Made by a program: the position numbers and the translations under genes
Assembly: GCF_018860665.1 (NCBI RefSeq)
Contig: NZ_JAHKPK010000040.1
Span: forward strand, 41,675 to 105,674
DNA: 64,000 nt
Direction of reading: 5' to 3'
DNA from: Pacificibacter marinus
Lineage (GTDB): Bacteria; Pseudomonadota; Alphaproteobacteria; Rhodobacterales; Rhodobacteraceae
The notes under the pieces: model-generated
Databases searched by the model: none
Seen by the model: the letters and a program-made list of their open reading frames with translations, nothing else
What the model was told of the DNA's origin: nothing
Shown: positions 25,544 through 35,375 of the stretch, in pieces
How positions within the stretch are numbered: position 1 is the stretch's first letter
Layout of the letters: each line of letters starts with the position of its first letter

Positions 25544-27035
25544 ATCTAAGTGTTCCTGTTGTGGCGTTTTTCATTATGTCTTCCGAGGTGATCTGCGTGC
25601 CGTCGAGGGTCGCCACGATAGCCCCACTTCGAAACACGCACACACGATCCGCCAGACCTGTAATCTCGGGCAACTCCGAAGAAATCATGATGATCGAGTA
25701 TCCCTCCTCGGTCAGTTTGCGCATCATCTGATAGATCTCGGCCTTGGCCCCCACATCGATCCCGCGTGTTGGCTCATCAAAGATCAGGATTGGTGTGTTG
25801 TGATTCAGCCATCGGGCGATCACGACCTTTTGCTGGTTCCCGCCCGACAGCGTATTGCAAGGCACATCCGGACTGGGGGCTTTAACGCGCACATCCTTCA
25901 TGACCTGTTTCGTGTGAAGTTGTTCAGCGGCCAGATCGAGGAAAGCCCCGAGACGGCGGTATTTTCCGTAGTTGTTGATCGAGATATTCTGCATGACCGA
26001 GAATGACGTGATCAGCCCCTGTTCCTTGCGACTTTCGGGCAAGAGGCCGATGCCTCTGGCGAGCGCCTCGCTTGGGTTCTTGGGGGGTGTAGAGTCGCCA
26101 TAGATCTCGACCTTCACGCGCACGGCAGGGAACGCTCCCATTATCGACAGCGCCGTTTCGGTCCGCCCAGAGCCGACAAGACCGGCAAAGCCTAGAATTT
26201 CCCCCTGACGCAATTGAAAGGCGCTGACGGGGCCATTTTTGTGCAATTGAATTTCCGTAGCATCGATCACCACGCGCGCATGCGGGTTCGAAACGGGTTT
26301 GGGTGGAAAATTGCTTTCAATCCGACGCCCGACCATCATTTCGACCAACCGGTCCGTATCAATCGCGTCCACCTCGCAGGTATCGACATATTCGCCGTCA
26401 CGCAGGACCGTGATACGATCGCAAATCTCGAAAATTTCTTCGAGGTGATGAGAGATAAAAACGATGGCAACGCCCTGCGAGCGCAGCTCCCGCATCACCC
26501 GAAACAGAAACTCCACCTCGCTCGGGGTCAAGGTCGCAGTCGGTTCGTCAAGGACCAGAACCCGCGCATCCAGCGATAAAGCCTTGGCAATTTCTACAAA
26601 CTGCTGCTCGGCTACACTCAAATCGGCGACGGGCACATCAAGAGAAACCTCAACGCCGAGTTTGTCTAACACATCACTGGCACGCGCCCGCATAGCCTTT
26701 CGATCTAACAGGCCAAGACGGGTGCGCAGTTCACGCGCGAGAAAGATATTCTCAACCGCCGTCAGATACGGAATAAGACTGAATTCTTGAAACACGATGC
26801 CGATGCCAGCGGCAATCGCCTCATCGTAATGAGAAAAATGCCGCTCAATGCCATCGATGCGAATAGTGCCTTCATCCGCTTTGAGAATTCCGCACAAGAT
26901 CTTCATCATCGTGGATTTACCCGCCCCGTTCTCACCCAATAGGGCGTGAACCTCGCCGGCACGGACCTCTAGATTCACACCGTGAAGCACCTTCACTGGC
27001 CCAAAAGCCTTTTGTATTCCCGTCATCTCGAGCAT
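25533..27035 (-). CDS. ABC sugar/polyol transporter ATP-binding protein, RbsA-like (two ABC domains)
   Basis: Duplicated ATPase of 500 residues. Domain 1: Walker [12 protein letters not shown], signature [15 protein letters not shown], Walker [12 protein letters not shown]. Domain 2 from about residue 255: a degenerate Walker [15 protein letters not shown], signature [15 protein letters not shown], and Walker [17 protein letters not shown]. This paired arrangement, with one impaired site, is standard for the CUT2 sugar importer family. It energises uptake by the adjacent permease and binding protein. Confidence 0.94.
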   Translation of the reverse strand: MLEMTGIQKAFGPVKVLHGVNLEVRAGEVHALLGENGAGKSTMMKILCGILKADEGTIRIDGIERHFSHYDEAIAAGIGIVFQEFSLIPYLTAVENIFLARELRTRLGLLDRKAMRARASDVLDKLGVEVSLDVPVADLSVAEQQFVEIAKALSLDARVLVLDEPTATLTPSEVEFLFRVMRELRSQGVAIVFISHHLEEIFEICDRITVLRDGEYVDTCEVDAIDTDRLVEMMVGRRIESNFPPKPVSNPHARVVIDATEIQLHKNGPVSAFQLRQGEILGFAGLVGSGRTETALSIMGAFPAVRVKVEIYGDSTPPKNPSEALARGIGLLPESRKEQGLITSFSVMQNISINNYGKYRRLGAFLDLAAEQLHTKQVMKDVRVKAPSPDVPCNTLSGGNQQKVVIARWLNHNTPILIFDEPTRGIDVGAKAEIYQMMRKLTEEGYSIIMISSELPEITGLADRVCVFRSGAIVATLDGTQITSEDIMKNATTGTLRYAA

Positions 27036-27094
27036 TCATTTTCTCCCGCAAATCGCTGCGCCCGAAGTTTTCGGACGCAGCTGTCGTTAATGGT

Positions 27095-28012
27095 TTACCA
27101 AGAGAACCCATCGGCGTTGTCGGCATCCACCACACGCACGTCGATTGGAACTTCGGAAGGCACCACACGCGCGCCCCAGTATTGAGCAAGCGCCATACCA
27201 AGACCAACACGAACCTGATCGCGTGGGAACTGAGCCGTGGTTTCAATAAAGGGCGTGCCCTGTGCAATCGCGGCAACCGCTTCCGGCGCACCATCAACCG
27301 AAGTCAGTTTGATGTCTTTGCCAGAGCCTTGGATCGCAGCCAATGCACCCATTGCGCCCCCGTCATTCACCGAGAAAATCCCGCCAAGGTTTGGATGTGC
27401 TTGGATCATGTTCTCGACCACCCCCAAGGCAACCGAGCGGTCTTGACGGCCGTTTTGGGTGTCGACCAGAGTGATACCAGGTGCTTCTTCGAGTGCCGCT
27501 TTACACCCTTCGACGCGCTGCAAAATCGGCACAACAGGGATACCGTCAAGGATCGCAACTTCGCCCTCGCCGCCCATAGCCTCAGCCATATATTGACACG
27601 ACATATAGCCCGCATCGCGGTTCTTTGAGCCAACAAACGTATCGACGGGGCCGTTGGCATTTGCATCCACAGCAACCACAATCACGCCTGCCTCTTTGGC
27701 CATACGCACGGCAGCTTCGATGCCTGCGCTATCGGTTGGGTTGAGCAACAGAATGTCGATGTCTTGCTGAAGCATATCCTCGACATCAGAAATCTGCTTG
27801 GCCACGTCATGACCTGCATCGGTGACAACAACCTCGGCGCCGATTGCACCAGCAGCTTCCATTAGCGCCTCTTGCATGCTGACGAAGTAAGGGTTGTTCA
27901 TCTCTTGAAAGGTCATGCCGATCTTGAGCTGATTATCTTGAGCAAAGGACGCACCAGCCGTTACGGCCAGTCCGAGTGCTGCTACGGAAACAGTTTTGAA
28001 TAGATTTGTCAT
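27095..28012 (-). CDS. ABC sugar/polyol transporter periplasmic binding protein, RbsB-like
   Basis: Exported binding protein of 305 residues with a signal peptide ending near SFAQ. It belongs to the peripla-BP-4 family: KIGMTFQEMNNPYFVSMQEAL at the mature N terminus, DILLLNPTDSAGIEAAVRMAKEAGVIVVAVDANANG in the first lobe, and GIFSVNDGGAMGALAAIQ and LTSVDGAPEAVAAIAQG in the second. It delivers the sugar or polyol to the membrane complex encoded next. Identity of the ligand is inferred from the pentitol enzymes nearby. Confidence 0.93.
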   Translation of the reverse strand: MTNLFKTVSVAALGLAVTAGASFAQDNQLKIGMTFQEMNNPYFVSMQEALMEAAGAIGAEVVVTDAGHDVAKQISDVEDMLQQDIDILLLNPTDSAGIEAAVRMAKEAGVIVVAVDANANGPVDTFVGSKNRDAGYMSCQYMAEAMGGEGEVAILDGIPVVPILQRVEGCKAALEEAPGITLVDTQNGRQDRSVALGVVENMIQAHPNLGGIFSVNDGGAMGALAAIQGSGKDIKLTSVDGAPEAVAAIAQGTPFIETTAQFPRDQVRVGLGMALAQYWGARVVPSEVPIDVRVVDADNADGFSW

Positions 28013-28102
28013 AGGTTCCTCCCTTGATTGACAGACAAAATCCCTCCTTGCCGCAAAACGGATGTCTGCGGTGTTTTTAAGTCCAAGAAGGGTCTTTGGT
28101 AA

Positions 28103-28987
28103 TTAAGCGGGCATACGCACCGCCTCGTTCTCTGCAAAGATTTGTCGGAATTCCGACGGCGACTTACCTTTCACCCGCAGAAAATGACGATTGAAGTTAG
28201 ATAGATTTGAAAACCCAACATCAAAGCAAATGTCAGACACTTTGGCATCGGGGTCCGCGACCAACATCTGACAAGCCAGATCGATCCGAAGCTGATTGCG
28301 AAACCGCACCAAACTCGTTCCGGTATGCCGCTTGAACGATCTGGAAAAGGCGCTCTGGCTCTGGCCAGTCATCTCTGCCAATTCGGTTTCACTTATCGGT
28401 TCAGTCAGATTTTCACGCAGATGGGCGATCACCCTGTTCATTTCGGATTCTTCTTGTTTTTCCAAATTCAACATATAGCTGAGACTGGAAAGTGTCTGGA
28501 TGTTTGACGCTTTCAAAAGCCTGTCCAGAATCTCAAAGAACAGCCCTAACCGAAGAACCCCACGCGCATTGAGCAATCGCCGCATAAGCGGGCGCACCGC
28601 CTCTCCGGTTTCATAATCAAAAAGAATGCCACGCCGACTGCGCTCAAACAGCGATTGTGCGGCAGCGGCCTCTGGGAAAGCATCAAGAACCTTGTCGACA
28701 AAGCTCTGAGGGAACTGGATCACTTCTGTGCGCTGCGGCACGGCCTCGGCAGACCCAATGTCACTGATCCAGTTTTGCGGCAGGTTCGGGCCTGTCATAA
28801 TAAGCTGACCTGGGGAGAATTCCCCAACGTGGTCGCCCACATAGAACTTGCCATGTGTCGCCGCCACGAGATGGATTTCGTATTCAGGATGATAGTGCCA
28901 ACGCACGGTGCGAAACGGATAGCCGTGACGCCAAGCCGCAAACGACTCTCCCTCTCTGATATGCACCAACTCTAGGTCGAGCTGCAT
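28103..28987 (-). CDS. AraC-family transcriptional regulator
   Basis: Activator-type regulator of 294 residues. The N-terminal half is a cupin-like sensing domain (WHYHPEYEIHLVAATHGKFYVGDHVGEFSPGQLIMTGPNLPQNW); the C-terminal 100 residues hold two helix-turn-helix units, ISETELAEMTGQSQSAFSRSFKRHTGTS and VSDICFDVGFSNLSNFNRHFLRVKGKSP. The ATG at 28987 has GGGGAGGA upstream; a longer frame to 29095 exists but looks non-coding. It lies just upstream of the transporter genes and downstream of the xylitol-dehydrogenase-like gene, in the same direction, so it is the obvious controller of the pentitol cluster. Confidence 0.9.
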   Translation of the reverse strand: MQLDLELVHIREGESFAAWRHGYPFRTVRWHYHPEYEIHLVAATHGKFYVGDHVGEFSPGQLIMTGPNLPQNWISDIGSAEAVPQRTEVIQFPQSFVDKVLDAFPEAAAAQSLFERSRRGILFDYETGEAVRPLMRRLLNARGVLRLGLFFEILDRLLKASNIQTLSSLSYMLNLEKQEESEMNRVIAHLRENLTEPISETELAEMTGQSQSAFSRSFKRHTGTSLVRFRNQLRIDLACQMLVADPDAKVSDICFDVGFSNLSNFNRHFLRVKGKSPSEFRQIFAENEAVRMPA

Positions 28988-29482
28988 GTCATCCTCCCCA
29001 TTTCCCCGAAGCTGTTCCGTCTCCCAACGTGGCCGCCCTCCTATTCGCCTTGATTCTTTTATATCAGTCTCGTCGGCCTCCAGCCACCACAACACAGCGC
29101 CAATAATGATACTTTTTTGACCTCCTTCTGGCCCACAGTGACGAGAACTCCACCTTCAGGCTCGACAATCAACACAAAGCATCGCAGCGCCATCTCGCTG
29201 CAGCGCAGAACCAATTGAAAGAAGATTAAGTGTAACATGCACCGAGGCAAAATCATAAACCCATGAAAATACGGCTCTGGCGAAAGCATGAGAGACTTTG
29301 AAAGTTCTGATACTTTTCCACGCAAGATACGGTCTAATTCGTATCAGTGACGTCCTCATTCAAACCACACTTCTGCCATTGCGGTGCAGAGTGATAGGGC
29401 ACGTAGAATCAAACGGAGCACCAGAGATTTAAACCCCGATGCCCCTATTGTTATTCGGTCAGATCCGCGATGCGTTGCGGTC
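28988..29482. other. Intergenic region upstream of the AraC regulator
   Basis: About 495 bp between the dehydrogenase stop and the regulator start, both on the minus strand. It probably contains the regulator's promoter. No gene, strong hairpin terminator or RNA is recognisable; short open frames here lack any family features. Confidence 0.4.
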
Positions 29483-30526
29483 TCAGGCCCCTTGCAAATC
29501 AATCTGGATTTTAACATCCGTCTCGCGGGCCTCAACAGCGCGATCAAACGCCGCGATGCTGTCCTTGAACGGCAGTGTGGCTGAAATCAGCGGCTTGAGG
29601 TCCACTTTGCCCGCCGCGATCAATGCAATCGCCCGATCATATATATTGGCGTAGCGGAACACCGTTTCGACCCTGAGCTCCTTGGCCTGCATCCCGACGA
29701 TGTCCACAGGCACAGGATCGACAGGCATCCCAACAAGAACCACAGCCCCACCGGGACGCGCAAGCGCAGGCAGTCCCAAAATAGCGGGCGCAGCACCAGA
29801 ACATTCGAACACAACATCAGCCCCCCATCCGTCAGTAGCCTCGGCAATGGCTTCGGCTGCGGATTTCTGGCGAATGTTGATCGTCTCGATACCCTCATAG
29901 GCCCCAATGATGTCCAGTTTGGGTTGCGCGAGATCGGCGACATAAACTTTGGCACAGCCCCCCGCCAAGGCGGCCAAAGCCGTCATCATACCTATCGGCC
30001 CCGCACCGGTAACAACTGCAATATCACCGGGCTGGATACGCGCGCGCAGCGCACTTTGCATCCCGATTGCAAACGGCTCGACCATTGCTCCTTCGGCAAA
30101 GCTCACATGGTCAGGAATCCGGTAGGTGAAAGCGGCGGGATGGATAACTTCAGGCGTCAGACAGCCATGAACAGGCGGCGTGGCCCAAAAACTGACGGAC
30201 GGATCAACGTTGTAAATACCCAGTTTTGAGGCGCGCGATGTCGCTTCGGGAATACCCGGCTCCATGCAGACCCGATCACCGACTTTCAAATGCGTCACGT
30301 CCGCGCCAATCTCAAGAACGACGCCCGCGGCTTCATGCCCTAGGATCATTGGCTCGTTTACAACGAAAGGTCCAATTTTCCCGTGTGTATAGTAATGTAC
30401 ATCAGACCCGCAGACACCGACAGTACGGATGCCGATACGAACATCGGCAGGACCAAAGGTCTGCGTCAGGGGAAAATCCCGAATGTTTAGTTTTCCCTTT
30501 TCTTCAAGAACAAGTGCTTTGACCAA
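29483..30526 (-). CDS. Zinc-dependent alcohol dehydrogenase, xylitol dehydrogenase (D-xylulose reductase)-like
   Basis: Medium-chain dehydrogenase of 347 residues. Catalytic zinc ligands appear in [13 protein letters not shown] and GHEAAG, the cofactor-binding turn is [10 protein letters not shown], and ECSGAAPAI follows. The segment [23 protein letters not shown] is characteristic of the polyol/xylitol dehydrogenase group; the four-cysteine structural zinc lobe is missing, as in part of this group. It would oxidise xylitol (or a related polyol) to D-xylulose with NAD+. It precedes the AraC regulator and the pentitol importer on the same strand, separated by a 495-bp gap. Confidence 0.85.
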   Translation of the reverse strand: MVKALVLEEKGKLNIRDFPLTQTFGPADVRIGIRTVGVCGSDVHYYTHGKIGPFVVNEPMILGHEAAGVVLEIGADVTHLKVGDRVCMEPGIPEATSRASKLGIYNVDPSVSFWATPPVHGCLTPEVIHPAAFTYRIPDHVSFAEGAMVEPFAIGMQSALRARIQPGDIAVVTGAGPIGMMTALAALAGGCAKVYVADLAQPKLDIIGAYEGIETINIRQKSAAEAIAEATDGWGADVVFECSGAAPAILGLPALARPGGAVVLVGMPVDPVPVDIVGMQAKELRVETVFRYANIYDRAIALIAAGKVDLKPLISATLPFKDSIAAFDRAVEARETDVKIQIDLQGA

Positions 30527-30832
30527 TGTTATGCCTCCCGTTTAGTGCAGCTTTTATCCGATTACCGCCAGAACTCCACGCTGCAATCCGTTTCGCGAGT
30601 ATAGTGAGACAAGTCTCATACGTGTGAGACAGAATTTATAAGCGGTTAAAATTATATCAGGACCCGTCTCAATCCCTATCGAAGCAACGCAAATAGGGAC
30701 ACTCGCAACAGGAGTCTGCCGCATTTATGCGGGTCACAACTCAAATTGTCGCCTCGCAACCCTACATGAGAATCAATTACAAATGCTCCCCTTTTAAAGA
30801 GTGGCGGGCATGGAAGATCATATTGACACATG
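30527..30832. other. Intergenic region, nothing recognised
   Basis: About 306 bp between the start of the dehydrogenase gene and the 3' end of the LysR gene, which are co-oriented on the minus strand. It should hold the dehydrogenase promoter. I could not define a terminator, operator or small gene. Confidence 0.4.
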
Positions 30833-31711
30833 TCAAACGGATGGAGGCTGAGCAGCTTCATGCGCGACTTCGTTCAGGCATTGCACGGCTTTCTCGATAA
30901 ATGTGCCCTCATACTCACGCAAAAATGACGCCGACAAAGCAAGTGGATTTGGCGCCCAGCCTGGGTCAAACCAGGTGACTCGCCCGCTTTCCATGCTTCT
31001 GTGCGACGTCATCTTGGGAAAGGCCCCTGCACCGATGCCCGCCGCGACCAATTCAAACCCCGTAGACAGCGCACTTGACGGGAAAACGCGCACACCCGAT
31101 CCATGAAGCCGCGTTAAATTGGCATGAATTTCCTGAAATGGTCGCGACTTACGGTGAAATGTAATGACAGGCGTTTTTGAAAGATCAGGATCATCTGTGC
31201 CAGCCTGTTTAAACCATCCCATTTCAACGGACGGGAGAGCCACATTGGTGACCGTGTACTCCGAAATCGGGCCCATCAGCACCACAAGATCAAGAGAGCG
31301 ATCCAACATTTGTTCGCGCAGATTTACAGAGATATCGACAGATACCTCAACCACAACCCGCGGATACAAACGGTGGAAGCGCGCGAGAAACTCAGCGAGC
31401 CAACTTTCTGCTGCCGTTTCAATAACGCCGAGGCGCAGAACAGATTCAAACAGTTCTGATGAAACAAGCTCAGAACGGATTCTGTTCATCGTCTGCTCTA
31501 ACACTTCCGCATGAGGGATCAGAAGAATGCCCGCGCGGCTCAGTTGCATACCGCCCCCGCTGCGGTCAAATAGTGTGACATTCAGATCTTTTTCCAATGC
31601 CAAAATTCGATTTGAAACAGCGGGTTGCGAAAGGTTCAACGCCATTGCTGCCCGCCGAACCGCCCCCAGCCGCGCCACTGCCAGAAAGGTTTTAACTTGG
31701 TCAAAATTCAT
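30833..31711 (-). CDS. LysR-family regulator of the TRAP/amidase cluster
   Basis: Regulator of 292 residues. The N-terminal helix-turn-helix reads FLAVARLGAVRRAAMALNLSQPAVSNRILALEKDLNVTLFDR, followed by a co-inducer domain from about residue 90. It is divergent from the first TRAP binding-protein gene (136-bp gap), the classic position for a LysR controller. Its effector domain shares the short blocks EMGWF and ITFHRKSRP with the second LysR of this island (MGWF, ITFTRNSRP), so the two are probably related and may sense the same compound. Confidence 0.9.
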   Translation of the reverse strand: MNFDQVKTFLAVARLGAVRRAAMALNLSQPAVSNRILALEKDLNVTLFDRSGGGMQLSRAGILLIPHAEVLEQTMNRIRSELVSSELFESVLRLGVIETAAESWLAEFLARFHRLYPRVVVEVSVDISVNLREQMLDRSLDLVVLMGPISEYTVTNVALPSVEMGWFKQAGTDDPDLSKTPVITFHRKSRPFQEIHANLTRLHGSGVRVFPSSALSTGFELVAAGIGAGAFPKMTSHRSMESGRVTWFDPGWAPNPLALSASFLREYEGTFIEKAVQCLNEVAHEAAQPPSV

Positions 31712-31847
31712 GGGGATCTCGCCTTAGGTGATAATCATATATTATCACTTTATATCAAAACATAAAATTTGACAAAATGTGCCTCGCCACAGAACCTTAT
31801 TGCAAGGTCGCTGCCATTGCGTCCAGTCCAACAACAGAGGTCCTCCA

Positions 31848-32885
31848 ATGAACAAAATTACATTCGCGCTTACCGCACTCTTGCTCGGCACCGCAGCCCA
31901 CGCACAAGACAGTCTGTCCGTTGTCGGCAGCTGGAGTGGATTGCCCCTACACAAAAACTATGAAGCTCCATTTTGGACAACGGGCCTACCTGATGCCGTT
32001 GATGGCACGCTAGAGGTTGCCTTGACCACGCATGACCAAATGGGCATTTCCGGCGGCGATGTGTTCCGCATGATGTCCCAAGGCGTTTTCGATGTGGGCA
32101 TGACGGCGGCTGACTATGCCGTTTCCGACAGTGCCGCGCTGGAAGGTCTGGACGTGCCATTGGTTGCCAGCGACGCCATTGAGGCAAAGGCCGCATTGGA
32201 CGCAGCGCGCCCGATAATGAATGACATCTTTGAAACTGTCTTTAATGCGCATGTCATCGGTACAGCCCCCTACCCTGCACAAATCGTATTTTGTAACGCG
32301 CCCATCACGGGTCTTGCCGACCTTGAAGGTTTGAAAGTCCGCGCCTCGGGTCGTATGACCGCCAATGTCCTAGAAGGATTGGGGTCAGAAGCCGTAACAA
32401 TGGCCTTCGGCGAAGTTCCTGGGGCCCTTCAGCGCGGCGTTATTGACTGTGCTGTCACGGGTGCTGGCTCTGGCTATAGTTCTGGTTGGTGGGAAGTGTC
32501 CACCCACCTGCTTCCGCTCGCACTTGGCGGTTGGGACCCTGTGGTCGCCGCGATCCGTTTGGATCGTTGGAACGCCATGGACGCAGGCATGCAAGAAGCT
32601 TTGACAACATCGTTCGTTGAACAAATTGAAGAACCTGCATGGGCTGAAGCACAGGCCAACATGTCCGCCGAAATCGCCTGTTTGACCGGCGGTGAGGAAT
32701 GCCCCTTGGGCGAAACACGCGACATGACCTTGGTTGAAGCGACATCTGCCGACGAAGAGCTTGTCAAAGATCTGTTGATCACGACGATCTTGCCTGAATG
32801 GTCCGAACGTGCTGGCGGTGACTGGGGGCAACGTTGGAATGATACAGTCGGCGTCGCCACCGGCGTTTCCTTCGTCGCGAACTAA
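31848..32885 (+). CDS. dctP: TRAP transporter substrate-binding protein DctP (first system)
   Basis: Periplasmic solute-binding protein of 345 residues with a signal peptide ending at AHAQ. DctP-family features are DVFRMMSQGVFDVGMTAADYAVSDS, a central APYPAQIVFCNAPITGLADLEGLKVRASGRM carrying the conserved Arg that grips the substrate carboxylate, and the VTMAFGEVPGALQRGVIDCAVT block. Family members bind organic acids, so the substrate probably has a carboxylate. The ATG at 31848 has AGAGG upstream; the longer frame from 31779 is not likely. It heads an operon with DctQ, DctM, DUF2848, amidase, M24 and LysR genes. Confidence 0.9.
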   Translation: MNKITFALTALLLGTAAHAQDSLSVVGSWSGLPLHKNYEAPFWTTGLPDAVDGTLEVALTTHDQMGISGGDVFRMMSQGVFDVGMTAADYAVSDSAALEGLDVPLVASDAIEAKAALDAARPIMNDIFETVFNAHVIGTAPYPAQIVFCNAPITGLADLEGLKVRASGRMTANVLEGLGSEAVTMAFGEVPGALQRGVIDCAVTGAGSGYSSGWWEVSTHLLPLALGGWDPVVAAIRLDRWNAMDAGMQEALTTSFVEQIEEPAWAEAQANMSAEIACLTGGEECPLGETRDMTLVEATSADEELVKDLLITTILPEWSERAGGDWGQRWNDTVGVATGVSFVAN

Positions 32886-32895
32886 GGCCGACAGC

Positions 32896-33429
32896 ATGCA
32901 AGGTCTTATCCAAACTCTAACACGTATCAACGGCTACATAGCCCTTGCTGCAGGTATAATGTTGCTGATCGCGGTGGTTGCAATCCTCGCAGATGTGGCG
33001 ATGCGTGCCTTCGGGCATCCATTGGGTGGCACGGACGAAATGTCCGGTTACGTCATGGCCATAGCAACGGCATGGGGCGCCAGTTACGCCCTAACCGAGC
33101 GGGCACATGTGCGCATCGAATTGATCCGCAACAAATTTGTCCCTGCGGGGCGTGCTTGGATGGACCTTTTTGCACTTGCTGCACTTGCGGTGACTGCCGT
33201 GGTCATCGGATGGCGCGGGTGGGGGGTTTTGGCCTCCACCCTTGCCAACGACTCCCGTGCGAACACTGCGCTGGCCACACCTCTGGCATTGCCGCAAACC
33301 CTGTGGTTTGCAGGCTGGCTGTGGTTCGCGGTATCCGCCTTGATTTTATTGGTTTCTGTCATGGCCTTCATGATCAAACGCGACTGGTCCGCCGTTGATG
33401 ATGCCGCCGGCTTTAAGGGGGAGCTATGA
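32896..33429 (+). CDS. dctQ: TRAP transporter small permease DctQ (first system)
   Basis: Small membrane subunit of 177 residues with four hydrophobic helices (YIALAAGIMLLIAVVAILADVAMRAF; MSGYVMAIATAWGASYAL; LFALAALAVTAVVIGW; WFAGWLWFAVSALILLV). The pattern DEMSGYVMAIATAWGASYALTERAHVRIELI is typical of the DctQ family. The chosen ATG at 32896 follows the DctP stop by ten bases; the stop overlaps dctM by four bases. Confidence 0.88.
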   Translation: MQGLIQTLTRINGYIALAAGIMLLIAVVAILADVAMRAFGHPLGGTDEMSGYVMAIATAWGASYALTERAHVRIELIRNKFVPAGRAWMDLFALAALAVTAVVIGWRGWGVLASTLANDSRANTALATPLALPQTLWFAGWLWFAVSALILLVSVMAFMIKRDWSAVDDAAGFKGEL

Positions 33430-34706
33430 TTTTATTTACAACAACAGGGCTGTTTGCGTTGCTCTTGGCCTCGATCCCTGTCGGGATCATCCTGATTTTA
33501 TTGTCCATCGCACTTGATACATTTTTCTCTCCGTTCCCATTAATGCGTGGATTGGGTCAAGTCGTCTGGTCCTCATCCAATTCAGGCACCTTGATCGCGA
33601 TCCCGTTCTTTGTGCTGCTTGGCGAAATACTTGTGCGCAGTGGCGTGGCAAGCCGCACATATAACGCGCTGAACAGCTGGTTATCTTGGCTGCCCGGCGG
33701 GTTGATCCACGCCAATATCGCCACATCTACCCTGTTTTCAGCAACCTCGGGCAGCTCGGTGGCTACTGCGGCAACCGTAGCCACCGTGGCCACACCGCAA
33801 GGCGACAGGCTTGGCTATGATCCGCGTCTGTTTACCGGTGCAATCGCGGCGGGTGGTACCCTCGGGATCATGATCCCGCCCTCGATCAATTTGATCGTTT
33901 ACGGTTTTCTGACCGAAACATCGATCCCACGTTTGTTTTTGGCGGGCCTTCTTCCGGGCATCTTGTTGGCCCTATTGTTTATGGCTGTCGTCATTGCCTT
34001 GTGTGTTTGGAAACCCTCTCTTGGAGGACAACGCCCAGATTACACTTGGAGCGAACGGATGCGTGGGTTGCCTGACCTGTTGCCGGTGATGGGCCTATTC
34101 GCAACGATTGTTGTCACGATCTATGCTGGCATCGCCACACCGACCGAATCCGCAGCCCTTGGCGTCGTATTTGCGCTGGCCATTGCCGCGTTAAACCGCG
34201 CCTTGACGCTGCAAATGCTGAATGAAGCGCTGCGTGGCACGATCAAAACCACGTCAATGATTATGCTGGTCGTGATCGGCGCCTATGTTTTGAACTTCGC
34301 CCTCACCGCATTAGGCATCAGCCGCCAGTTGCAGCAATTGCTCGAAGGGCTTGGCCTTGGCGCTTATGGCACCTTGCTGGTGATCGTCTTGATTTACATC
34401 GTGTTGGGCTTTTTCATCGAAACCCTGTCTCTCATGGTCGCGACCATCCCGATTGTAGTGCCAATTATTGAAAGCTTCGGTTTCGACAAAATCTGGTTCG
34501 GCATTTTGATGATTGTGCTGATCGAAATGGCGCTGATCACGCCGCCCGTTGGCCTCAACCTTTATGTCGTACAGTCCGTCCGCAAACGCGGGAAAATGGG
34601 CGACGTTGTTGCAGGCGCGATCCCCTTTGTTCTCGTCATGCTGGGCATGGTTGGACTTCTAATTCTTATTCCCGGGTTGGCCCTTTGGCTGCCTGATACC
34701 CTTTAA
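33426..34706 (+). CDS. dctM: TRAP transporter large permease DctM (first system)
   Basis: Large membrane subunit of 426 residues with about twelve helices. Family signatures include IPFFVLLGEILVRSGVA, FSATSGSSVATAATVATVATP, GAIAAGGTLGIMIPPSINLIVYGFLTETS, and ATPTESAALGVVFALAIA, which form the ion and substrate path driven by a sodium gradient in known systems. Coupled by a four-base overlap to dctQ, and 15 bases upstream of the DUF2848 gene. Confidence 0.94.
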   Translation: MILFTTTGLFALLLASIPVGIILILLSIALDTFFSPFPLMRGLGQVVWSSSNSGTLIAIPFFVLLGEILVRSGVASRTYNALNSWLSWLPGGLIHANIATSTLFSATSGSSVATAATVATVATPQGDRLGYDPRLFTGAIAAGGTLGIMIPPSINLIVYGFLTETSIPRLFLAGLLPGILLALLFMAVVIALCVWKPSLGGQRPDYTWSERMRGLPDLLPVMGLFATIVVTIYAGIATPTESAALGVVFALAIAALNRALTLQMLNEALRGTIKTTSMIMLVVIGAYVLNFALTALGISRQLQQLLEGLGLGAYGTLLVIVLIYIVLGFFIETLSLMVATIPIVVPIIESFGFDKIWFGILMIVLIEMALITPPVGLNLYVVQSVRKRGKMGDVVAGAIPFVLVMLGMVGLLILIPGLALWLPDTL

Positions 34707-34721
34707 TTTCACAGGACACTT

Positions 34722-35375
34722 ATGCAGTTTGAAACACCCAACGGGCCCGTTACATTTGACATCCATCACCTTGTGGTTGCCGGTTGGACCGGACGCGACC
34801 AAGACAAAGTTCAGCACCATATTGACGAACTTGCCGCGATTGGTGTGGCACCGCCGTCGCAGGTGCCACTATTCTATCGAACATCCGCGAACCTAGTACA
34901 ACAAAGCGATCATCTTGAAGTTCTAGGGGCTGGAACATCGGGCGAAGTGGAGCCGCTGGTGATCCATGCCAAGGGTGCCTTGTGGTTGGGTCTGGGATCA
35001 GATCACACAGATCGCCCGCTTGAGGCCCATTCCGTAGCGGCCTCAAAACAGGCCTGCGCCAAGCCAGTGGCCGATATGCTGTGGCCTATGGATGAGGTCA
35101 AAGACCATCTGGATGATTTGGAGCTGCATTGCGACATTCGTGAAAACGGCGCTTGGGTGACCTATCAAACAGGTACGCTATCCAGCATCCGCCCTCTTGC
35201 GGACCTTGTCACTGCCTATGACTTGCCCGATGGCGGCGCGATGTTATGCGGAACACTAGGCGCAATTGGCGGCGTGCGCGAAGGCGAGGCCTACCGGATG
35301 CGCTTGACGGACCCTGTATTAAAGCGTGAAATCACACTGGAATACGCAATGACAACACTACCGGTGATCGCATGA
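34722..35375 (+). CDS. DUF2848 protein, fumarylacetoacetase-fold-like
   Basis: Cytosolic protein of 217 residues matching the DUF2848 family as I remember it (VVAGWTGRDQDKVQHHIDELAAIGVAPPSQVPLFYRTSANLV; GLGSDHTDRPLEAHSVAASKQACAKPVADMLWPMDEVKDHLDDLEL). Acidic and His residues in SDHTDR and the C-terminal region FCGTLGAIGG-like MLCGTLGAIGGVREGEAY suggest a hydrolase or lyase fold related to fumarylacetoacetate hydrolase. Activity is not established. The stop overlaps the amidase start by four bases, so both are made together; acting on the product or substrate of the amidase is the natural inference. Confidence 0.75.
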   Translation: MQFETPNGPVTFDIHHLVVAGWTGRDQDKVQHHIDELAAIGVAPPSQVPLFYRTSANLVQQSDHLEVLGAGTSGEVEPLVIHAKGALWLGLGSDHTDRPLEAHSVAASKQACAKPVADMLWPMDEVKDHLDDLELHCDIRENGAWVTYQTGTLSSIRPLADLVTAYDLPDGGAMLCGTLGAIGGVREGEAYRMRLTDPVLKREITLEYAMTTLPVIA

